From Phoronis ovalis (Eukaryota; Phoronida; Phoronidae), in NCBI GenBank assembly GCA_028565635.1, contig JAOXYB010053234.1, positions 1 to 11,437 on the forward strand: a stretch of DNA of 11,437 bases, read 5' to 3'. The notes beneath the pieces were generated by a model, which had not been told where the DNA came from, did not search any database, and saw only the letters and a program-made list of their open reading frames with translations. The position numbers were made by a program, and so were the translations under genes. Positions 1 through 8,032 of this stretch are shown here, piece after piece. The first letter of the stretch is position 1; every line of letters begins with the position of its first letter.

Positions 1-48
1 TACCGAAAGCCAAAATTTTGGATTGGGTTCCGCGGCACATCCCCGTAG

Positions 49-83
49 TCAAAAAACCTTGAGTACCCCCCCCCGGGGCACAA
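49..83 (+). repeat. possible dispersed repeat, left copy
   Basis: CAAAAAACCTTGAGTACCCC followed by a C run and GGGG resembles the reverse complement of the segment near 11254-11282 (CAAAAAATACATTGAGTACC, then CCGGGACAA). Shared core: CAAAAAA, then TTGAGTACCCC, then GGG. The region is more GC-rich than the rest. It may be a piece of a dispersed element, but the match is short. Confidence 0.3.
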
Positions 84-167
84 GCACAATTTAAATTCCA
101 TCCACTGCTTATTGCTGCATCGGATGTCTTGATGATAGTCCCTTTGTTACCTTGTGCAAGTCCGTAG

Positions 168-176
168 ATGACTCAT
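168..176. promoter_or_regulatory. AP-1 type palindrome ATGACTCAT, copy 1
   Basis: A perfect 9-bp ATGACTCAT palindrome, the full AP-1/Gcn4-type bZIP site, inside a longer direct repeat GTAGATGACTCATG (164-177) that recurs at 198-211. It lies about 300 bp upstream of the putative first-exon donor. That bZIP factors act here is inference from motif and position. Confidence 0.4.
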
Positions 177-201
177 GTTTGTTATGCATTTCCCTCTGTA
201 G

Positions 202-210
202 ATGACTCAT
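202..210. promoter_or_regulatory. AP-1 type palindrome ATGACTCAT, copy 2
   Basis: Second perfect ATGACTCAT, 34 bp from the first, roughly three helical turns apart. Both lie in the same 14-bp direct repeat (164-177 and 198-211). A pair of full sites this close is unlikely by chance and suggests a stimulus-responsive promoter or enhancer, although the repeat could also be a simple local duplication. Confidence 0.4.
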
Positions 211-326
211 GCCTGCTATATCATAACTTTTGATGTGTTGATTCGGTTTCATAACTGTCGTCTCGGTTTCGGTTTTGGGGCTTGTTACTTTGCCCAGAGC
301 TGCATGCCACATCTGCTGGGATTTGG

Positions 327-338
327 CCACTAGATGTC
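327..338 (+). promoter_or_regulatory. CTCF-like core motif
   Basis: CCACTAGATGTC matches the CTCF core CCASYAGRKGGC at all but one position (T for G at the eleventh base). It sits between the AP-1 pair and the putative transcription start. CTCF is conserved across bilaterian animals. Occupancy cannot be judged from sequence. Confidence 0.3.
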
Positions 339-386
339 TCTAAAGAGAGAAGTGCACAGTAGCGTCATCTTGCGTGAAGCAACTGA

Positions 387-398
387 TCCGCCATTGTT
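387..398 (-). promoter_or_regulatory. YY1-like site near putative transcription start
   Basis: TCCGCCATTGTT reads AACAATGGCGGA on the minus strand, close to the YY1 consensus AANATGGCGGC that often marks the start site of TATA-less promoters. A CRE half-site (CGTCA) lies at about 363-367. Together with the donor at 467|468 this suggests transcription begins around 370-400. No TATA box was identified. Confidence 0.3.
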
Positions 399-467
399 GT
401 ACAAAACGCTTTTTCAGTGGAACAATTTCTTAGTGAATTAAGTGATTTGGCATTATCTGTAACACAG
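390..467 (+). other. putative non-coding first exon (5' UTR)
   Basis: The segment ends in a near-consensus 5' splice site, ACACAG|GTAAGA, with the exon ending at 467. It lies directly after promoter-like motifs. Its natural partner is the acceptor TTTTGCAG at 1689-1696, which opens the exon carrying the start codon. The 5' boundary is a guess from the YY1-like site. The whole call rests on motifs; a cDNA would settle it. Another possibility is that the true first exon lies further upstream, outside the window. Confidence 0.35.
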
Positions 468-920
468 GTAAGACAAAAAGGTAAATGGGCATCTTACATG
501 ATTCTGACATGTGCTCAGTTTTCGTGTTTTTAAAATTTCCGTTGGCATTGTTTTCACAAACAAAGACCAATTTAATGTTAGGTTTTACTTTTAAGCAGCA
601 TAGACCAAAGTGCAAATTCAGTGCACTGAGACTGTCTTCACTGTACGGAGGATAATCCTAGTCCAATTCCTGTCCCCTAAGTGTTCGGCTGTAGATTTTA
701 TGTTTAAGCTAAACCTTAGAAACTGTTACACTTACAGTGTTAGGTAGAACAGTTGCAAGCCAAGAAGCCCAAGAAAGCTTCCTTTGTCTTATCATTTAAA
801 TAAGACTCTTACTTAAATGGAGCCTCGCAAAAAAGTACGCTCGCACACTCGTCCGCGAGTTTTGTCTCGTTGAAGGTTTCACCAAAGTTACACATGTACA
901 CTCCTCCTGTAATCCAGTTC

Positions 921-994
921 TTGGGCTCTAGGTGGTCCGATGTTGATTTTGTGGCAACTAAAATGCAAAATCAACAGGAGACCTCCTAGTCCAA
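921..994. repeat. imperfect hairpin / inverted repeat
   Basis: GTTGATTTTG (942-951) pairs perfectly with CAAAATCAAC (966-975) over a 14-nt loop. The pairing extends imperfectly outwards: TTGG...CTAGGTGGTCC on the left against GGAGACCTCCTAGTCCAA on the right. It could be a short MITE relic or an intronic hairpin. It lies directly before the larger inverted-repeat element. Confidence 0.5.
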
Positions 995-1020
995 ATAATA
1001 GGCCCAATAAGCCCCAATAT

Positions 1021-1421
1021 CTGACGTATTGGTCCTAACACTTTCCTATTCAAAAACTATCGTCTTTCGAATTTAACAAAAACTCACCCATACGATAAAA
1101 TTATTGATATGTACAGCAATACTACAATTGTCTTAGTTCGTTATTATCAAGTTAATAAAGTACCATCTAAATGTGTATGCAAGTGAAAAGGTTAAAAATC
1201 AGTGAAAATCAATGTAGATGCCCAGGAGATGTCATTACGGTCGCTTCATATTTATTGAGTTAAAATTCAAATGTTATGCCATAAGAAATATTTACACATT
1301 TTCACTTGCTAATAACAAACTAAGACCATCGGAGCATTGCTGCATGAGAATTTCATCATTTTGTTAATGTTGAAAGACGATAGTTTTTAAATAGGAAAGT
1401 GTTAGGACCGATATGACGAGG
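1021..1421. mobile_element. MITE-like element with long inverted repeats
   Basis: Positions 1031-1069 and the reverse complement of 1371-1409 agree at 37 of 39 bases (GGTCCTAACACTTTCC...). Weaker inverted similarity continues inwards to about 1152 and 1303, for example around GCAAT, GTCTTAG and TTATTA. With an internal spacer of about 150 bp and no open frame of note, this is the shape of a non-autonomous DNA transposon. The exact ends and a target-site duplication could not be resolved, so the family is unassigned. Confidence 0.6.
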
Positions 1422-1715
1422 GATATTTTATTTCATTAACTGTATGTACACATTTAGAGTGATTCTTTTGCCAGTTTTTTTAAATTCCTATGTAATGTAT
1501 CAAAACTGCCAACTTACCACTCGATGTTGGCTACAACGCACTTATAGTATTAAACATCTCTTTCCAACTGCAATGAAAAGGGGTCAAAATTTAAAAATGG
1601 AAAAACACATTTGGTTGCTTTATTACTAAAAACCTCTATATAACTATGAGAACACTTGTCATCAGTCTAATTTTGTTTGTGATCTTTGTTTTGCAGTGAA
1701 ATCCTAACAAATCCT

Positions 1716-1742
1716 ATGCTAAATTCCAATTACCATGGATAG
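1716..1742 (+). CDS. upstream ORF overlapping the main start codon
   Basis: An upstream ATG in weak context (C at -3, C at +4) opens an eight-codon frame in the 5' UTR of the start exon. Its TAG stop lies just past the main ATG at 1735, in a different frame. A ribosome that initiates here would miss the main start, so this uORF may dampen translation. The much better context of the main ATG would allow leaky scanning. It counts only if transcripts include this UTR. Confidence 0.4.
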   Translation: MLNSNYHG

Positions 1743-1885
1743 CGTCCAGATTGACCATTTACAAATGGAATTTTGCTCCATAATCTTGAAAGCTAAAGGT
1801 CTGCTTGTATCTCAGTTCATTACATGGCTGGATGTGAAAGTTGCAGAGTACAAGGTTTATGGCCATATGATTCTTACAGATGATG
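1735..1885 (+). CDS. first coding exon of the zinc-finger gene (shared N-terminus)
   Basis: The exon appears to run from the acceptor TTTTGCAG (ending 1696) to the donor GATG|GTAAGT at 1885|1886. The ATG at 1735 has an ideal Kozak context (A at -3, G at +4). It encodes 50 residues, starting MDSVQIDHLQMEFC, plus one base, so the intron is phase 1. The peptide is likely helical with alternating hydrophobic positions (LLVSQFITWLDVKV). I do not recognise the domain. It is not an obvious BTB, SAM, BED or zinc-finger fold, although a piece of a larger fold cannot be excluded. The leftover G joins CT at 3951 to make an Ala codon and keeps the frame open into the next exon. This supports the splice model. 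Confidence 0.65.
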
Positions 1886-3950
1886 GTAAGTTAAACTTCG
1901 GAAAAGTTAAAATAAATTGGGGGGACATTGCCTTTAGAAAAATGTTTTATGCTCTTCTACTGACAACAAAATTAATGTATATTCACACTGAATTCAATAT
2001 CCTGACATTTCATGCTCTACTCAGAATGTATTTTGTAACTTTCATACTAGACTGATCAATAGTGTCAACTCTGATATTCAGTATGGGTCATAGCCACTGA
2101 GTATCTTCTACAATTCAAGGTATTATAGGAAATGTCATTTGTTTAAATTACATAGTAGATTGATTGCCCTGTGTTATACATTTTTGTATGTGAACTATAA
2201 AGTTTGAAATCAATATATTCTAGATATCATATCTATATTCTGTCTTTTTATGCTCTTATTACTGAGTACATTTATAATTGTAATTCACTGATTGTGGATG
2301 CATGCTAAGAAGATTGTTACTTTATATTTCCCCCAATTAGGTGTACATATTGGGGGAACTGTCTTTTTATATTTACATGTATAAGTTTCCTTAATATGTA
2401 TGCATGTAGATAGATTTATTTTTGTATCATGTTTCTTTATGGACTGCAGAGCTCAAAATAAATTTATATCAAAAAGCAACTACAATAAATTAATCATGTA
2501 AAATGCATTGACAATAGAATTCTGGGAATATTTTCAAAAACCTGTTACGTTTGTTGAAATGCTGCACTTCAGGTAAAACAGTAAATTTTTTTTTTTGAAA
2601 TCTGAGATATCCATATTTTGAAAACTGTAAATTAAACAGCTCTGGACAAAATTGTAACCTTTTAGCTTCAGAAATTAAATTTTCAGTTTTCTGTAAAAGT
2701 AAAAAAAGTGCTAGAACCACAAAGTAGAAATTAAGCATATTACAGAAATGTAAATGAAACATGTCACATTGAAGTGTTGTAATTAAACTAATACATTTGA
2801 AGAATGTTCAGCCGCTTTAGCTTTATTATGCAATTTATGTTTTAAAAGTGACTGTTAGCAACTAGTGGTGAAACATTCCTTTAAAATTCAGTTTTATACC
2901 AGCCAGTCTCTGTAGCTGCAGATAACTTAGTTACATATATAAATGTTTGTTAGTAATAGTATTATCTGACAAAAAAAGCAGCTAAATATAGTTACTATTC
3001 CTTCACAGGAGCTACTAATCTATAGTGGTTCATCTTCAGTAATATATCCACATATTAGGACATAAAATCCTTTGTATTTTCAACACCTAATTCATTAGAT
3101 ATACACCACCGGTTCGTGTAGTGGGTACAATTTATGAGTTCTAAGCAAGTTTGTTGGGTGCTGAACTTCGAGGATCTTCAACTGATTGGTTAAGGACCCG
3201 GATGTACATGTACCACCATGTCCGGATGAAAAGAATGCTGTTGATCTCAGTAATTGTCTGTGTTTAGCAAATTTGATGCATGCTTCTTGTAAATTTTTGT
3301 TTGCTAGAGAAACTGGTGGTATGTGCCAAACAAATTAGGGTCACACTTATAATGATTGAGGTGAATAAAAACAGTTTCATGTCTTAAAGTGTAAGTTAGG
3401 CCACCCTGTATGTTCAGGGTGGGAAGAAAACACTACTAAGCTCTATATCATTTTTATGCTGAATCAATATTAAATGTAGTAAAATATTTTCGAATGTATT
3501 TCTGTAGTCCCTGTGCTTGACAAAAAAAACAACAGGTAAAATAAATCATGAATGTTTGGGCTGTCACACATTATTAACGGGTATAACTAGGCCAATTATT
3601 TTTTTCATTTTTAGTAATTGAAATAAAAATATTGGTATGCATAATAGAAAATCTGTAATTTGAATATTAAAGGAAAAAGAGACTTAGTGTGGCCAGGCTC
3701 CTGGTGATATGGTGCCGTGACATTAGTGATTAGAAAACTTCTATTTTTATACTTCACACTGCACATTCTCATACAGATTTCAGAAAAAGGAGACATAAAC
3801 CTTACTTTTTGTCAGTGTTTGTGTACATGATCAGTGTAACATGCTTTCTTTTTGATTTATCATCCCATTGCCTTTTTCATGGAGTTCACACACTGCAGGC
3901 ATGATATTAAAGTTGTAAAATAACTTACAAATGTAATACATATTTTTCAG
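1886..3950 (+). other. intron 2, no gene seen
   Basis: About 2 kb of AT-rich sequence between GTAAGT (1886) and TATTTTTCAG (3941-3950). I see no exon-like frame with splice signals. Small inverted repeats are present: CCCCCAAT/ATTGGGGG at 2330-2337 and 2349-2356, and CCACCCTG/CAGGGTGG at 3401-3408 and 3415-3422. AATAAA occurs at 2457-2462, which could serve a truncated transcript that retains the intron start. That use is speculative. Confidence 0.6.
3401..3422. repeat. short perfect hairpin
   Basis: CCACCCTG and CAGGGTGG form an 8-bp perfect stem around the 6-nt loop TATGTT inside intron 2. It is GC-rich against an AT-rich background, so it stands out. No function can be assigned. Confidence 0.45.
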
Positions 3951-4673
3951 CTGTTGCAAGACATGTACAACAATTACCCTACCCATCCTCAGATCCTGCA
4001 GACTGGCCAACAGACAACCAACATGATGGTACAGATTATACCACATATCAACCTAATCCTGATTTTGGAAATGAGCAAATGAATGAAGAACATGGCGAAC
4101 AGTATGTGAATAATGGGGCTAGTGCAGCCGAACAGGATTTTGAGAATACTGGAGATGAAGTAAAAACAGAAGTACCACAAGTTTTAGCATTGACAAAGAG
4201 ATTAAAATCACATCCTTTTAAGTCACCTTTAGCACAAATAAGAGCGAAACAGGCCAGAAAAGTGGTGTCAAATAGTGTAAAACAAATTGGAAAATTACGC
4301 AAGAAATCGTCAGGGACTGGCAACAGTTTGGCTTTGCCATATACTATCACTAGTTCAAGTCAGGAAACACAGGGTGACTCAAACACTGACGAAACTCACA
4401 TAAAAACAGAAACTGACAACACACAGGAAACAAGTCAACATTCTTTTGACTCTTATATAGAATATTCTGGAGGGGATAATTCAAATGTATTGCATCATGC
4501 TCAATTAACAAGCACGCCTCATCAAGCTCCTCCACAAAAACGTAGAAAATCTAGTAATGTCCAGCATATACCAAGTTTTAATCAAGGAAATTCTTCACTG
4601 GTTTCAAGTCCTGCTGCAACAGGTTCCACAGTGGGAGAATTGCTTGATTCTCATACTATTGTCACAGAAACAG
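3951..4673 (+). CDS. second coding exon: shared low-complexity regulatory region
   Basis: The exon is bounded by the acceptor TATTTTTCAG (ending 3950) and the donor ACAG|GTAGTG (4673|4674). It is 723 bp, phase 1 at both ends, and encodes residues 51-291 of the predicted protein. Residues 52-120 are acidic and rich in polar residues. Residues 133-169 form a basic stretch (KRLKSHPFKSPLAQIRAKQ onwards). Two exact SUMO consensus sites appear, VKTE (121-124) and IKTE (201-204), and an NLS-like QKRRK lies near 246-250. The rest is Ser/Thr/Gln-rich and probably disordered. It looks like the linker of a transcription factor, joining the N-terminal exon to whichever finger exon is spliced on. Because it is symmetric, it could be skipped without shifting the frame. 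No enzymatic domain is visible. Confidence 0.75.
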
Positions 4674-5075
4674 GTAGTGTATGGAGTTTGTTTTTTATCT
4701 ATAAAGTACCAGTTGAACAGAAGATGTGAAATGGCTCTTTTTGGAAACAGTTCATAAAATATTGTCCATCTTTAGAAAAAGATGTAATCCCTTGCTTGGC
4801 AGGGACTAAAACAAAGCATTTGTAGAAAATCACTGTGGATAAACATTTTTGTTTTTCAAATTGTTATAAATAAGTTTTTCATTCCTGCCTTCAAAAGCTA
4901 ATAGCAATATAATGTAAATTTCTTAACATAACATGGTATATTATTTTTTGCCAGCATGTCATTCTCAGAAAATGTGTAACCTTTTAGATTCAGCACTTGT
5001 TGAGTGGTATTGGTATCAAAGTGAACAATGTACTGATATGCTTGTTTGAAACTAAATATTCTTTGAGAGAGATTA

Positions 5076-5102
5076 TTTATATATATGTTTGTGTGTGTGT
5101 GT
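5076..5102. repeat. short TA/GT microsatellite
   Basis: A run of about four TA units followed, after a short interruption, by about six GT units. It is simple sequence inside intron 3 with no evident role. Confidence 0.7.
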
Positions 5103-6158
5103 CTTGACATAAGCAGTGTTATATTCCATGATTACAAGTATTACTGCACATAAAACCATACTGTTGAAGTTGGTTACCAAAGTTTATGCTGTACATATCT
5201 TAATGAGTAATATTTGTATTAGAACCTTTGTTAGCACAATTTATCCCTTATTCTTCTGTTTCTCCACACAAGAAACAAGTTCATTCCATGCAGATATCCG
5301 AGTTGTGTATCATTTCCTGTTTCAAGAATAACACAAGTTATGAAATTTTAGTCAGTCCTAGCCTCAAGGGTTCAAGAAACATACCAAATAACTTTGTCAG
5401 TACCACACCACATTTATCACTGCTGTGCCAACTGTGTGATTGCTATCTGTATTTCGTTAATGAGACCTTCTTATCATTAATTAACCTTACTGTGTACTTG
5501 TATGGTGAAGTGTCAAGCTAGTATATACTGTCTTAAAAGTTATTCCATACATACATTAAAAAATATGGAAGAAAAACTTGCTCGACATTAAAATATGAGG
5601 AATAAGAGTTTTCTGCTTCCAGTTTAATAATACAAGTATCTAGTGGAAATATTGCATAAACAACTTATTTGATTTTTGGAAGGTTGATTAATAAATTCAT
5701 ATTCGTGAATATTATAATTGAAATGCATGACGAACATGTTGGTTAGTTTTCAATTTAAGGATCTGGTTAATTGTTATATTATTCATATAAAGCAACAAGA
5801 GAATAATACACCAGCATGCTAATGCATATAATGCTAATAATTCATAAATGAATATATTAGTTTTCTCTGTATTTACATGCGTGCTCAATATTTGAATTGG
5901 AAGCTCGTAATATTTTATCTGTGATCTGCTTGTCAAAAGATGCAAAACCAAAAAAATATGAATTATTATTCATTAAAACTTAGTTATAACAAATTCCATT
6001 GTTGTTCTTCAGTTTTTTAGATAGGGTAGTGGTCTTGTAATGGTATAATACGAGAAAAAATTCTGTTTACTAATACTATTTAACCATTTGTTCTAATATG
6101 TGATTTGCAGTTTACAGGCAAGTAACTGGCTATTCCACCTTCTGCTTCGATGCGTTTG

Positions 6159-6200
6159 CTTGCCCACAGTCCTGCTATTTACCAGGACTGCTTTGGCAAG
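6159..6200. repeat. hairpin in intron 3
   Basis: CAGTCCTG (6167-6174) pairs with CAGGACTG (6183-6190) over an 8-nt loop. An outer stem CTTGCC (6159-6164) pairs with GGCAAG (6195-6200) across small bulges. AATAAA follows at 6205-6210. The shape could be a structural RNA element or a small palindromic repeat. The arms are short for a microRNA precursor. Confidence 0.5.
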
Positions 6201-6281
6201 AATCAATAAAAAGAAAAAGGATTTTTCTGCAGGAAATATAATTGTGCATTATTCAACATCCACTGAAGGGGAATAGGATAT

Positions 6282-6452
6282 ATGTCATATGTCCCTGTTT
6301 TGGGTCATGCATACAACGTGCGAAAGCAAATGACTAATACTGCAAAAGATCAACAAAATGATAACTCTGAAAGCGAGAAATCTGTGATTTTTTTAGCAAA
6401 TGAAAAATGTGAAGAAAAAGGAGACAAACTTAAAAATGGATATAACCTTTGA
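6282..6452 (+). CDS. short unexplained ORF just before the array
   Basis: A 56-codon frame starting MSYVPVLGHAYNVRK, then hydrophilic and rich in Asp, Glu, Lys and Asn, ending in TGA 60 bp before the first finger-exon acceptor. The composition is protein-like, but I see no matching splice acceptor in phase 1 with the shared exon, no zinc-finger residues and no family I know. It could be an unused frame, a terminal exon of a finger-less isoform, or nothing. Confidence 0.15.
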   Translation: MSYVPVLGHAYNVRKQMTNTAKDQQNDNSESEKSVIFLANEKCEEKGDKLKNGYNL

Positions 6453-6514
6453 AAATTGACCAATATGGAATCTTGGCAAAACTGAATAGTAAATTTGTAT
6501 AATTTGACTTGTAG

Positions 6515-6729
6515 GTTTGACATGTGGATTATGTTGCAATGCTACTTACAAGAATAGATTTGGTCTTAGACAGCATGTTGAAGCCATCCATGTTGGAATT
6601 TCTTATCCTTGTCCGTTTTGTTCATACAGAGCCACACAGAAGGTCAATTTACGACGACATGTGAAAATTGTGCATAAAGAAATACATGAGAACTTGCATA
6701 TGTACAAAGAATATTTTCCTGGTTTATAG
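6515..6729 (+). CDS. alternative terminal exon 1: C2H2 finger pair
   Basis: The exon follows the acceptor ATTTGACTTGTAG and ends in TAG. Its first two bases complete a Gly codon with the shared exon, and 70 codons follow. Finger 1 has CGLCC, then Y, L and H-x4-H; its helix reads NRFGLRQ (position -1 to 6). Finger 2 is a regular C-x2-C-x12-H-x4-H with helix QKVNLRR. The linker is VGISYP and the tail ends KEYFPGL. Expected role: a nuclear DNA-binding isoform of about 362 residues. The extra Cys and one-residue insertion in finger 1 are shared with the next five intact copies. The Phe of finger 1 is Tyr here. AATAAA lies 57 bp after the stop. Confidence 0.85.
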
Positions 6730-6785
6730 ATAGGGACTGCATTCTTCTCATTCTGTTATGATTATATTGGTGGCATTCACAGCAG

Positions 6786-6791
6786 AATAAA
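6786..6791 (+). terminator. candidate poly(A) signal after alternative exon 1
   Basis: AATAAA 57 bp beyond the stop of the first finger exon and before the acceptor of the second. Among the first six intact exons, this is the only one with a canonical signal in its own spacer. It could be a chance match in AT-rich DNA. Confidence 0.35.
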
Positions 6792-6820
6792 TTAACAAAT
6801 TTCTAACATTTGACTTGTAG

Positions 6821-7035
6821 GTGTGATGTGTGGATTGTGTTGCAATGCCTGTTTCAAGAATAGAGTTGGTCTCAAACTTCATATCGAAAGTACCCATGTT
6901 GGAATTACATATCCTTGCCCATTTTGTGTATACAAAGCCACACAAAAAGTCAGCTTACGGCGACATGTGAAATGCGTGCATAAAGAAATATATGAGAATT
7001 TACACAAATACAAGGATTTTTTTCTTGGATTATAG
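6821..7035 (+). CDS. alternative terminal exon 2: C2H2 finger pair
   Basis: The acceptor is ATTTGACTTGTAG, with CTAAC (a branch-point-like motif) just upstream. The junction codon is Gly, and 70 codons follow to TAG. Finger 1 (CGLCCNACF) carries four Cys residues, with helix NRVGLKL and H-x4-H. Finger 2 is CPFCVYKATQ... with helix QKVSLRR, followed by H-x4-H. The tail ends KDFFLGL. Same module and expected role as its neighbours, with its own finger 1 helix. No AATAAA lies in its own spacer; the nearest downstream (7182) falls inside the broken copy that follows. Confidence 0.85.
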
Positions 7036-7152
7036 ACAAAGATTATTTCCTGCTCATTATGTTGTTACAGCTATCAAATTATAAAAATATGGGATTTGCT
7101 ACATACTGTAGCAACAAGAGTGAATTTCAAATTTCTGATACTTGACTTGCAG

Positions 7153-7320
7153 GTGTGATGTGTGATAAACAAATGCCTATTAATAAAGCAATGTTGAAAT
7201 AACATTTCCTTTTATACAAATTAGGAGTGCAATTCACTTTATGACAACCTGTGAAATGTGTGCATAAAGAAGTATGTGAGAACTTGCACAAATGCAAGGA
7301 ATATATCCTAGGTGGTATAG
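7153..7320 (+). pseudogene. broken finger exon (copy 3)
   Basis: It keeps a usable acceptor (ACTTGACTTGCAG) and the start of the module (G-V-M-C), but the core of finger 1 is deleted. The frame ends in TAA at 7200-7202. Downstream, degraded finger 2 and tail sequence is still recognisable (GTGCATAAAGAAGT, then AACTTGCACAAATGCAAGG) up to TAG at 7318-7320. If spliced it would add only about 15 residues and no finger. An AATAAA lies at 7182-7187. Confidence 0.75.
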
Positions 7321-7407
7321 ACAAAGAAGATGTACTGTTGGTATGGCTGGCTAATTCTACGATTTGAAACAGGAATGAATTACAAATATCTGATATTTGA
7401 CTTGTAG

Positions 7408-7622
7408 GTTTGATGTGTGGAATATGTTGCAATGCCAGTTTCCAGCGAAAACAAAATCTCAAACGCCATATTGAAAGCAGCCATATTGGAATTACATTTC
7501 CTTGTCCATTTTGTTCCTATAAAGCTACACAGAAAGTCAGTTTGCGGCGTCATGTGAAATCTGTACATAAGCAAATACATGAGAACTTGCACAAATACAA
7601 GGAATATTTTCCAGGGCTGTAG
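7408..7622 (+). CDS. alternative terminal exon 4: C2H2 finger pair
   Basis: The acceptor is ATTTGACTTGTAG, with CTGAT 15 bases upstream. The junction gives Gly, then 70 codons to TAG. Finger 1 is CGICCNASF with helix RKQNLKR and H-x4-H, a basic helix unlike its neighbours. Finger 2 is CPFCSYKATQ with helix QKVSLRR, and the tail ends KEYFPGL. The linker is IGITFP instead of the usual VGITYP. It begins the most regular part of the array, where units repeat every 310-314 bp. Expected product: a DNA-binding isoform of about 362 residues. Confidence 0.87.
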
Positions 7623-7721
7623 ATAAAGGCAAGGATCTACTGGTTATGTTGCTACGGCTGTGCAAATTTAATAGGATTTACAACAAGAACGATTTTCAAA
7701 TTTCTGATATTTGACTTGTAG

Positions 7722-7936
7722 GTGTGATGTGTGGAATATGTTGTAATGCCAGTTTCACAAACAAGCAGAGTCTCAAACGTCACATCGAAAGCAGCCATGT
7801 TGGAATTACGTATCCTTGTCCATTTTGTTCATATAAAGGCACACAGAAAGTCAGTTTGCGACGTCATGTGAAATCTGTACATAAGGAAATACACGAGAAC
7901 TTGCACAAATACAAGGACTATTTTCCAGGGCTGTAG
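7722..7936 (+). CDS. alternative terminal exon 5: C2H2 finger pair
   Basis: The acceptor is ATTTGACTTGTAG, the junction is Gly, and 70 codons run to TAG. Finger 1 is CGICCNASF with helix NKQSLKR. Finger 2 is CPFCSYKGTQ with helix QKVSLRR. The tail ends KDYFPGL. It is very close in DNA to the next exon (about nine in ten bases by eye), and its upstream spacer is also similar, so the two are recent duplicates. Their protein differences include the finger 1 helix (Q against R at position 2) and the finger 2 helix (S against N at position 3). Confidence 0.88.
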
Positions 7937-8032
7937 ACAAAACAATGATCTGCTCGTTCTGTTGCTATGGCTATGCATATTATAGGATTTGCAACAAGAA
8001 TGCTTTTCAAATTTCTGATATTTGACTTGTAG

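Larger units (their letters stand above)
468..1696 (+). other. putative intron 1
   Basis: Non-coding stretch between the donor at 468 (GTAAGA) and the acceptor at 1689-1696 (TTTTGCAG). It contains the hairpin at 921-994 and the inverted-repeat element at about 1021-1421. Open frames inside it, such as one on the plus strand at 1444-1629, have no splice or start context and look accidental. Confidence 0.4.
4674..6514 (+). other. intron 3 before the finger-exon array
   Basis: About 1.8 kb from GTAGTG (4674) to the first finger-exon acceptor (TTTGACTTGTAG, ending 6514). I see no zinc-finger copy here, even a decayed one. It holds a short TA/GT microsatellite (about 5076-5102), a hairpin at 6159-6200, AATAAA at 6205-6210 and a short unexplained frame at 6282-6452. 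Other open frames (for example 5228-5521) lack splice context and look accidental. Confidence 0.55.

Noticed and set aside
1735-2055. Open frame continuing past the first coding exon to 106 residues
   Set aside because: The codons after 1885 follow a consensus donor (G|GTAAGT), and splicing to 3951 restores a long open frame. The extension is most simply intron. A truncated transcript ending near the AATAAA at 2457 cannot be excluded.
2490-2762. 90-codon minus-strand open frame in intron 2
   Set aside because: Rich in Phe, Leu and Lys as expected from random AT-rich DNA, with no supporting splice or promoter signals.
3109-3200. tRNA- or SINE-like stretch (GGTTCG near 3110, CTTCGAGGATC near 3167)
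   Set aside because: The boxes do not have the right spacing or sequence for a pol III promoter and no cloverleaf could be drawn.
4674-4757. Frame running on past 4673 in the shared exon, and the overlapping frame at 4557-4757
   Set aside because: 4673|4674 is a good donor in the phase required by all nine finger exons. The extension is intronic, and the 4557 frame is an out-of-frame shadow.
5228-5521. 97-codon plus-strand open frame in intron 3
   Set aside because: No start context, splice signals in a fitting phase, or recognisable domain. The residue make-up looks like translated AT-rich intron.
7127-7592. Overlapping minus-strand open frames behind the finger exons
   Set aside because: They are reverse-complement shadows. 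Similar minus-strand peptides recur at several copies only because the plus-strand exons repeat.
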